48,716 nucleotides of DNA from Verrucomicrobiaceae bacterium (lineage in GTDB: Bacteria; Verrucomicrobiota; Verrucomicrobiia; Verrucomicrobiales; Verrucomicrobiaceae): assembly GCA_027486585.1 (NCBI GenBank), contig JAIXOU010000089.1, positions 1 through 48,716 on the forward strand, given 5' to 3'. Each line of letters starts with the position of its first letter. Position 1 is the stretch's first letter. The translations under genes and the position numbers were made by a program. Of the stretch, positions 42,619 through 48,716 are shown in pieces. The notes under the pieces were generated by a model. The model did not search any database. It saw only the letters and a program-made list of their open reading frames with translations, and was not told the DNA's origin.

Positions 42619-44040
42619 ATGAAACCAACCCTTCGTCTTTTAGCAGCTCTGCTATCGGTAACAACAGCCACATTTGCTGCCAAGCCCAACATCCTGCACA
42701 TTCATGCCGACGATCATCGTGCTGACGGCTTGCATGCACTTGGCAATCCGATGCTCCAGACACCGAATCTCGACTCCCTCGTCGAGCGCGGTATGACTTT
42801 CACGCGCTGTTACACGATGGGCTCTATGATTGGGGCTGTCTGCACGCCGAGCCGCACCATGATGCTGACGGGCCGCTCCTGGCAGCGCATTCCTGGTGCT
42901 CCTTCAGCCGCCCCAAATGCGAAGGACGTCTCCACCTATATGCCGCGTGTCATGCAAGCGGCTGGCTATCAAACCATGCACATGGGCAAGTATGGCAATG
43001 GCTTTCCGGTTGGGCTCAAAGAGTATGAGTCCAGCCTCAAAGACGATGCTCATGGAAAGACCGCCGATGACGACCGAGCGCATGGCAGCCAGCGACTCGC
43101 GGACCACGCGATCGAGTTCCTAAAGACAAAGACAGGCAACAGAGAATCCAAGCCCTTCTACATCTACCTCGCGCCGCCCGTGCCTCATGATCCGCGTTCT
43201 GCCGAGCCGCGCTTCCACGCGCTCTATGATCCGACCAAAGTCACTCTTTCGTCCGCCTTCATGCCTCAACATCCCTTCGACAATGGTGAGATGACCGTGC
43301 GCGATGAAAAGCTCGCCCCATGGCCGCGAACGGAGGCAGATACGAAGCAGCAACTCGCCAATTACTATGCCTGCATCACGGGACTCGATCATCACATTGG
43401 TCGTATCTTTGCTGAGCTGAAGGCGAGCGGTCAGTGGGAGAACACCATCATCGTTTACAGCAGTGACAATGGTCTCTCAATGGGCGACCACGGCCTCTTT
43501 GGAAAACAGAACCTCTATGAGTTCGGCGGCATGCACGTGCCCTGCATCATCGCGGGCCCGGGTGTTGCCAAAGGAAAAAGTGAAGCTCTGATCTACCTCA
43601 TGGATCTCTTTTCGACCTTCGCCGAGTTCGCCGGCGCGCCCGTTCCCGAAGGCGTCGAAGGCAAAAGCATCGTCCCGATCCTGAGTGGCAAGCAAAACAA
43701 AGTCCGCGACGTGCTCTACACCGGCTATCGTCACTGCCAGCGCTCCATTCGCGACGACCGCTGGAAACTCATCCGCTACCCGCTTGTAGATCGCACACAG
43801 CTCTTTGATCTCAGCATTGATGCGCATGAGTTGAACAACCTCGCTGACAAGCCCGAGCATGCGGCAAAAATCACTGAGTTAATGGCCCTGCTGCAAAAGG
43901 AAATGACTGCCCACGCCGACGTCTCACCGTTGACGGTGCCCAATCCAGTGCCCGCCGAGTGGACCCCACCCGCCTCAGACAGCGAATCCAGCAAGAAGCC
44001 CAAAGTGAAGTCGGCCAAGCGAATCAGAGTCGATAGCTAA
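42619..44040 (+). CDS. Secreted sulfatase (C-T-P-S-R type)
   Basis: A 473-aa sulfatase. I start at ATG 42619 rather than 42589: it gives a compact signal peptide (MKPTLRLLAALLSVTTATFA) and has GAGG 7 bp upstream, one of the very few purine tracts in this window. Metal ligands are D31 and D32 (HADDHR), and the formylglycine site is C75 in C-T-P-S-R (75-79), followed by TMMLTGRSW. Later motifs: FYIYLAPPVPHDPR, VYSSDNGLSMGDHGLFGKQN and a C-terminal LFDLSIDAHELNNLADKPEH. It ends in a Lys/Ser-rich tail. Subfamily not clear; the GAPSAAPNAKD region and DHHIGRIF are common in PVC sulfatases. Confidence 0.92.
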   Translation: MKPTLRLLAALLSVTTATFAAKPNILHIHADDHRADGLHALGNPMLQTPNLDSLVERGMTFTRCYTMGSMIGAVCTPSRTMMLTGRSWQRIPGAPSAAPNAKDVSTYMPRVMQAAGYQTMHMGKYGNGFPVGLKEYESSLKDDAHGKTADDDRAHGSQRLADHAIEFLKTKTGNRESKPFYIYLAPPVPHDPRSAEPRFHALYDPTKVTLSSAFMPQHPFDNGEMTVRDEKLAPWPRTEADTKQQLANYYACITGLDHHIGRIFAELKASGQWENTIIVYSSDNGLSMGDHGLFGKQNLYEFGGMHVPCIIAGPGVAKGKSEALIYLMDLFSTFAEFAGAPVPEGVEGKSIVPILSGKQNKVRDVLYTGYRHCQRSIRDDRWKLIRYPLVDRTQLFDLSIDAHELNNLADKPEHAAKITELMALLQKEMTAHADVSPLTVPNPVPAEWTPPASDSESSKKPKVKSAKRIRVDS

Positions 44041-44099
44041 TTGAGCCGCGAGGAATATGTCGATTCACGCGCGAACTGATTGCCCAACCAAGCCCTCTT

Positions 44100-46142
44100 T
44101 TGAAACCGACCCTCACTCTCTTTGCCGCATTGCTGCTAGCTCCTATCGCTGGATTAGCCGCCGCTCAGACTTCTAAACCCAACATCCTCCTCATCCTTGC
44201 CGATGACATGGGATTTTCGGACCTTGGCTGTTATGGCGGTGAGATCGCGACGCCGAATTTGGATCGGCTTGCAGCGGGAGGTCTACGTTTCACTTCCTTC
44301 TACAATTCCGCGAAGTGCGAGCCGACACGCGCCTCCCTGATGAGCGGCCAGTATTGGCAGGATTGTGGACTCGGCGTGAAACGCGGACTGACGATGGGCC
44401 AGGCGATGAAGTCGGCGGGCTACGACACATTCGCTCTGGGCAAGTGGCACCTTGACGGGAATCCATTTCAGCGTGGCTTCGATCATTACTTTGGGCATCT
44501 CGGCGGCGGCAGTGATTACTTCAAAGGTAGCCCGTCGCATCGTCTCGACGACAAGCCATTCAAGCCCGCGAACGATGGCAAGTTTTACACCACCGATGCC
44601 AATGCGGATTACGCGATCAAATTCATCGGCGAGGCTCACGCGCAGAATCCCGATAAACCGTTTTTTACCTATCTTGCCTTCAATGCACCGCACGCGTCTC
44701 TTCAGGCGTGGCCAGAGGACATCGCCAAGTATCGCGGTAAGTATCGCATCGGCTGGGACAAGCTGCGCGAGCAGCGGTATCAAAGGCAAATCGAGCTTGG
44801 TATCACAAAAAAGGAATGGGTGCTCTCGCCGCGACCCGACACGATCCCTGCGTGGGATTCGCTGACGGACGCAGAGAAGGATTTTGAAGACGCACGAATG
44901 GCCGTCTTTGCCGCGCAGGTGGACCGGATGGATCAGGCCATCGGCCGCGTGTTGGCGAAGATCCAAGAACTCGGCGAGGAAGAAAACACACTCGTACTCT
45001 TCCTCAGTGACAACGGCGCTAGTCCCTATGATCACGGTAAAATCAGTGATCGCCAAATCGAGCCGCTGCTCGATGGCAGCAGCCACCTCGGCTACGGACT
45101 CGGGTGGGCCAATGCAAGCGCGACTCCCTTCCGCCACTACAAGCGCAACATGTTCAATGGCGGCAGTATCACGGCTTGCATTGCCGCGTGGCCCGCTGTG
45201 GTGAAGCAACGCGGCAGCATCACCGATCAAAGGGCTCACATCATTGATCTCATGGCAACCATCGTGGATGTGGGCGGCGGACCATGGCCAGCTGAGTTCG
45301 GAGGGGAGAAGATCGCACCACTGCCGGGCAAGAGCCTTCGCCCGATTCTCCTTGGCGAACAGCAGGTGCCGCACGAGACGCTTTACTTTCAGCTCTTCGA
45401 TCATCGTGCCGTGATCGCAGGCGACATGAAGCTCGTCTCTGATTGGGGGCGCCCGTGGGAGTTATTCAATCTCGCAGCCGACCGCACCGAACTTCATGAT
45501 CTCACGAAAACCCAGCCCGATCAGGTTGCTCGTCTTGAGAAGCTCTGGAATACTTGGTCAGAGCAAACAAACACACGGGTCCACAGCGCTGGAGGCGAGC
45601 CCATTTACCGACATCAAATGGATGAGCATGAAAAGTTTCGCGGTGGTGGCACAGACACCAGTGATGATGAGATGAAGAAGCCTGGGCGTAGGACGAAGGC
45701 CAAAAAAGCGGATGCGCAAACTCCCTCGCCGATGCCAGTCGCTCAGGTTAAGCCCATCCGCGCTCGCATTGACACCACGCTCGTGATTGAAAAACAACAA
45801 CTCATCATCACCAGCACCGGAGATAATCCAGGATTGACTTTCGACGCGTCGGACATCAAAACCGCCGGCCCCTACACGCTCACGTTTCGCCTTCAAAGCA
45901 GCGCCAGTGGCGACGGCGAAATCTATTGGACCACCGACGTGAAAACCGCGCTGCCCAAGGGCGAGCGCCAAACTTTCAAAGTCACGCATGACGGCCAGTG
46001 GCACGACATCGTGCTCAATGTCACCGAATCCAAAGTCCTCCACGCCCTGCGCCTCGATCCCTGCGCGGGCAAAGGCATCGTGCGTCTCGATTCACTACGA
46101 CTCAAAGACTCGACCGGTAAGACCCTGAAACAATGGCCCTAA
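44100..46142 (+). CDS. Secreted sulfatase (C-E-P-T-R type) with C-terminal jelly-roll-like domain
   Basis: A 680-aa sulfatase that starts at TTG 44100. There is no in-frame ATG nearby upstream, and the first residues (KPTLTLFAALLLAPIAGLAA) align with the ATG-started signal peptide of the preceding sulfatase, which fixes the start. Metal ligands D35 and D36 (ADDMGFSDLGCYGG); formylglycine site C73 in C-E-P-T-R (73-77), with RASLMSGQYWQ. Later: FALGKWHLDGNPFQRGFDHY, LFLSDNGASPYDHG and LFNLAADRTELHDL. After a Lys-rich linker (about 525-555), a C-terminal domain of about 120 residues (TTLVIEKQQLIITSTGDNPG to LDSLRLKDS) looks like a carbohydrate-binding jelly roll. This extension is not part of typical sulfatases. 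Confidence 0.92.
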   Translation: MKPTLTLFAALLLAPIAGLAAAQTSKPNILLILADDMGFSDLGCYGGEIATPNLDRLAAGGLRFTSFYNSAKCEPTRASLMSGQYWQDCGLGVKRGLTMGQAMKSAGYDTFALGKWHLDGNPFQRGFDHYFGHLGGGSDYFKGSPSHRLDDKPFKPANDGKFYTTDANADYAIKFIGEAHAQNPDKPFFTYLAFNAPHASLQAWPEDIAKYRGKYRIGWDKLREQRYQRQIELGITKKEWVLSPRPDTIPAWDSLTDAEKDFEDARMAVFAAQVDRMDQAIGRVLAKIQELGEEENTLVLFLSDNGASPYDHGKISDRQIEPLLDGSSHLGYGLGWANASATPFRHYKRNMFNGGSITACIAAWPAVVKQRGSITDQRAHIIDLMATIVDVGGGPWPAEFGGEKIAPLPGKSLRPILLGEQQVPHETLYFQLFDHRAVIAGDMKLVSDWGRPWELFNLAADRTELHDLTKTQPDQVARLEKLWNTWSEQTNTRVHSAGGEPIYRHQMDEHEKFRGGGTDTSDDEMKKPGRRTKAKKADAQTPSPMPVAQVKPIRARIDTTLVIEKQQLIITSTGDNPGLTFDASDIKTAGPYTLTFRLQSSASGDGEIYWTTDVKTALPKGERQTFKVTHDGQWHDIVLNVTESKVLHALRLDPCAGKGIVRLDSLRLKDSTGKTLKQWP

Positions 46143-46157
46143 TTTCAGGCTGATCTC

Positions 46158-46392
46158 ATGAAAAACTTCATCACTCTCCTGCTCTCGCTCACTCTTGCCT
46201 TTTCCGTCCACGTAACTGAGCAAAGGCCCAACATGATCTTCATTCCTCGTGGCAAAGGCTGAGGCCCTGATGGCCAGCGCCCGGACGGAGAGCGCTGAGT
46301 TCCCTTGGCGAATGCGCTCCCTGGCCAAAACCAAGGCCGCAAAGGCCAAGAAGAAGTCCGACAAAAAGAACAGCGCACCCAAAGCCAATTGA
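46158..46392 (+). pseudogene. Sulfatase gene with internal deletion
   Basis: The 5' end (46158-46262) encodes an intact signal peptide and sulfatase start, MKNFITLLLSLTLAFSV then RPNMIFIP, and stops at TGA 46260-46262. In another frame the following bases to TGA 46392 read AKAEALMASARTESAEFPWR, then a Lys-rich tail (KAAKAKKKSDKKNSAPKAN), which is the usual sulfatase C-terminus. The middle, about 1.2 kb with the active site, is missing; the junction lies near 46240-46255. It cannot make an enzyme. Confidence 0.75.
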
Positions 46393-46413
46393 TCAGTTCG
46401 GTCACACATTCGC

Positions 46414-47823
46414 ATGAAACAGCTCATCCTCACCGCACTCCTCGTCCTTCCCTGTGTCTTCACACAGGCTGCGCCAAAACCAAACTTCGTCGTCATCTTT
46501 ACCGATGACCAGAACTATCGCGCCATCGGTTACAATAACCCAGTGGTGAAGACCCCGAACCTCGACCGACTGGCCATGGAGGGACTGCGATTGAATCGCG
46601 CATTTGTGGCCTCGCCAATCTGCGTGGCGAGTCGGGCGAGCATTTACACGGGCATGTTTCCTCAGCAGCATGGCTCAGTCGCTTTGGCTTCAGCGGGGTT
46701 CAAGAAGAGCGTGGTGGAGGAGAAGCGCATCGTGACCTTGCCGATGGTGCTGGGGCAGGTGGGGTATCACACGGCGCTGTTTGGGAAGTCGCATCTGGGG
46801 GAACCGACAACGTTTGGCTTTGCCGAAGGTCGTGAGATCAAGGCCGCCAATGACGAAGAGACATTCGACGAAGCGGACAAGTTCTTGAAGCGTGAGTCGA
46901 AGTCAGGGCGTCCCTTTTTGCTCTGGCTCACGCCTCACAATCCGCATGTGCCCTACACCGCGCCGCAGCGGTTCAAGGACCTCTACAAAGACAGCGTCAT
47001 CACGCTCGATCCGAACTGGATGGAGTCGCCGCCGATGCAGAGCTTCTTCAATCAAGCGGCTCCTGGTGCCATCGGCTTTCGTGATGGCACCTTAAGGATT
47101 TACAAAGGCGCACCCGCTGGCCAGACCTGCGGACCACCGAGATCGGAGGAGGCCATGAAGGAAGTTATTAAAGCCTACTACGGTGATGTGAGTCTGCTCG
47201 ATGAGCAGGTCGGCATGCTCGTGGAGCAAATGAAGGCCGCTGGACTCTACGAGAACACCGTGATGATCTTCCTTTCCGACAACGGCTATCACCTCGGCAA
47301 TCACGGCCTGGGGAACAAGATCACCATGCACGAGGAATCGGTGCGCGTGCCGATGTTCATCCACTCGCCGCTTCTGCCGGTGAAGAGCGCAAAGAGCGAG
47401 GCGCTGGTTTCGTCACTCGATGTGTTTCCGACGATCATCGACTTTGCAGGAGCCTCGGCACCGCCGCAGCTCATGGGCAAGTCCTTGCGTCCGATCATGA
47501 ATGCACCCGAAGCGACGGTGCGCGATTACGTCATCACGGAATGCGTCGGCCCGCCGGAAAATCGAGTGGGCACCGGCCACCGCATGGTGCGCACGGATCA
47601 CTTCAAATACATGCTCTCTACCGACGACGACGAAGCCTTCTTCGATCTACGCGCTGACCCCTATGAGATGAACAACCTCATTGCCGAAGGCTCGCTCACC
47701 TCTGAGATCCAGCGCCATCGAGCGATGTTGCGCGAGTGGTCCGTCAGCGTAGGTGAGAAGCGACTGCCGCTAGACGAGGCCCAAACGCAGCCACGCAGAG
47801 GAAAAGCTAAGCCGAAGAAATAA
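46414..47823 (+). CDS. Secreted sulfatase (C-V-A-S-R type)
   Basis: A 469-aa sulfatase with signal peptide MKQLILTALLVLPCVFTQAA. Metal ligands D31 and D32 (FTDDQNYRAIGY); formylglycine site C70 in C-V-A-S-R (70-74), followed by RASIYTGMFPQQHG. The Pro of the usual C-x-P-S-R is Ala, a known variation. Later motifs: LLWLTPHNPHVPYTAPQRFK, MIFLSDNGYHLGNHGLGNK and the C-terminal FFDLRADPYEMNNLI. It ends with a basic tail (RRGKAKPKK). It stands 21 bp after the deleted sulfatase and 116 bp before a DUF1080 gene, which is not on the same tight operon. Confidence 0.93.
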   Translation: MKQLILTALLVLPCVFTQAAPKPNFVVIFTDDQNYRAIGYNNPVVKTPNLDRLAMEGLRLNRAFVASPICVASRASIYTGMFPQQHGSVALASAGFKKSVVEEKRIVTLPMVLGQVGYHTALFGKSHLGEPTTFGFAEGREIKAANDEETFDEADKFLKRESKSGRPFLLWLTPHNPHVPYTAPQRFKDLYKDSVITLDPNWMESPPMQSFFNQAAPGAIGFRDGTLRIYKGAPAGQTCGPPRSEEAMKEVIKAYYGDVSLLDEQVGMLVEQMKAAGLYENTVMIFLSDNGYHLGNHGLGNKITMHEESVRVPMFIHSPLLPVKSAKSEALVSSLDVFPTIIDFAGASAPPQLMGKSLRPIMNAPEATVRDYVITECVGPPENRVGTGHRMVRTDHFKYMLSTDDDEAFFDLRADPYEMNNLIAEGSLTSEIQRHRAMLREWSVSVGEKRLPLDEAQTQPRRGKAKPKK

Positions 47824-47939
47824 ATCTGAATCCTTTGCGATCTATGAGACTGACTCACGCCTAATTATCTAATCATACATCCGCCTTGCACGCTTAGTTG
47901 CCATCCGATCCGAACCAAAATCGAAGAATCAAGAACTCC

Positions 47940-48716
47940 ATGATACAGAAACTTATCCTCACGCTGCTCTTTGCCACTCTCGCATCCCCATTGATAGCCA
48001 ATGCCAAGGATGGCTTCAAGCCGCTCTTCAATGGCAAAGACCTCAGCGGCTGGGATGGGAATCCGGAGCTTTGGAAGGTGGAAAATGGCGAGATCGTCGG
48101 CACGACGACAGGGCCGGAGCAGTTGAAGTACAATCAGTTCCTCATCTGGCGGGGCGGGGTGCTGAAGAATTTCGAGTTGCGGGTGAAGGTGAAGCAGAAG
48201 GGCAACAACACGGGCATTCAGTATCGCAGCCGGGAGTTTGCGGAGACCGGTAGGTGGTCGGTGGGTGGGTATCAGTGCGACATTCACTCGGCCGCGCCGA
48301 ACAATGCGATGGTCTATGGCGAGAAGTGGGGCGGCATTCTGGTGCAGAACGGGCAGAGCATGGTGATCGACCCCGAGGACAAAAAATGGCTCGTGGCGGA
48401 GCGTGAGCCCGTGAGTGTGGACATCGCGCAATGGCATGACTACACGATCATCGCGCAGGGGAACCATGTGGTGCACAAGATCGACGGGCAGATGACCATC
48501 GATTTGCTCGACTTCGGGGCGAAGACGCAATTGCTCGAAGGTTTGCTCGCGTTTCAGCTTCATCGCGGTCCGGCGATGGTGGTGCAGATCAAGGACGTGA
48601 TGCTCAAGGAGCTGCCGGAGGCTCCGGTGCCTGCGTTTGACAAAAATGTGATCGCCAACGCGAAGCCGGTGGAAAAGGCGGAAGCGAAGTCGAAGGGCAA
48701 AGGCAAGGCGAAGGCC
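47940..48716 (+). CDS. Secreted DUF1080 protein, 3' end outside window
   Basis: The frame opens at ATG 47940 and runs 259 codons to the window edge with no stop. Signal peptide MIQKLILTLLFATLASPLIA. The DUF1080 motif FKPLFNGKDLSGWDGNPELW follows it, then WKVENGEIVGTT, NFELRVKVKQKGNNTGIQYR, RWSVGGYQCDIH and a late IKDVMLKEL. This is a canonical family member, closer to the consensus than the one at 32453. The visible end is Lys/Ala-rich (KAEAKSKGKGKAKA), like the tails of the neighbouring sulfatases. It probably acts on 3-keto-glycosides or similar sugars in the periplasm. Confidence 0.92.
   Translation, partial: MIQKLILTLLFATLASPLIANAKDGFKPLFNGKDLSGWDGNPELWKVENGEIVGTTTGPEQLKYNQFLIWRGGVLKNFELRVKVKQKGNNTGIQYRSREFAETGRWSVGGYQCDIHSAAPNNAMVYGEKWGGILVQNGQSMVIDPEDKKWLVAEREPVSVDIAQWHDYTIIAQGNHVVHKIDGQMTIDLLDFGAKTQLLEGLLAFQLHRGPAMVVQIKDVMLKELPEAPVPAFDKNVIANAKPVEKAEAKSKGKGKAKA

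Noticed and set aside
44283..45404. Long open frame (373 codons) on the minus strand
   Set aside because: Antisense to a sulfatase with intact motifs; no family features of its own.

Overview
The window looks like chromosomal DNA of a verrucomicrobium (PVC superphylum), probably of the Prosthecobacter/Verrucomicrobium kind. Evidence: a ftsQ-ftsA-ftsZ cluster with a divergent FtsZ; PVC-type families (fused membrane-bound dehydrogenase/HEAT/cytochrome c protein, DUF1080, DUF1552, DUF1592/DUF1588, a Rhodopirellula/Verrucomicrobium-type ECF sigma factor, autotransporter-associated beta-strand repeats, a PEP-CTERM tail); and many secreted sulfatases. Almost no start codon has a Shine-Dalgarno-like purine tract in front of it. 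I saw no tRNA, rRNA, CRISPR array, transposase or phage gene.

Layout. 1-933: 3' part of a secreted ThuA-like protein, facing ftsZ across a strong bidirectional terminator. 1033-4946 (minus): ftsZ, ftsA, ftsQ, read as ftsQAZ. 5153-9900 (plus): relic of a sulfatase 3' end, a DUF1080 protein and a 1249-aa SGNH-like/beta-propeller/HEAT/cytochrome c fusion, followed by a cluster of 9-bp repeats. 10127-11446 (minus): secreted alpha/beta hydrolase. 11576-19006 (plus): housekeeping block with a RapA-like SNF2 ATPase, folD, a YkgJ-type cysteine-cluster protein, a small membrane protein and gcvP. 19049-22464 (mostly minus): small membrane protein, CorC/HlyC-type protein, FmdB zinc ribbon, rpsN and a SixA-like phosphatase, plus a possible 25-aa membrane microprotein on the plus strand. 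22608-23615: an unrecognised gene.

23767-48716 is a 25-kb block with every gene on the plus strand. It opens with an ECF sigma factor overlapping its putative membrane anti-sigma partner, then DUF1552, a DUF1592-type cytochrome, a PhoD-like phosphatase, four intact sulfatases, two DUF1080-family proteins, a GH16/beta-strand-repeat protein, a sialate O-acetylesterase-like protein, a beta-helix glycosidase and an alpha-glucuronidase-like hydrolase. Nearly all have signal peptides. Together they suggest extracytoplasmic breakdown of a sulfated, acetylated, uronate- or beta-glucan-containing polysaccharide.

The accessory DNA shows heavy birth and death of genes: three sulfatase relics (5153, 42381, 46158), a duplicated tail of the PhoD-like gene (32038) and an orphan PEP-CTERM tail between copies of a palindromic repeat (32151-32433). 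A further repeat copy at 40184 forms part of the signal peptide of an intact hydrolase. The most interesting hypothesis is that DUF1080 proteins (assigned to 3-keto-disaccharide hydrolases), the ThuA-like protein and the propeller-cytochrome fusion form a respiratory, periplasmic 3-keto-glycoside pathway.
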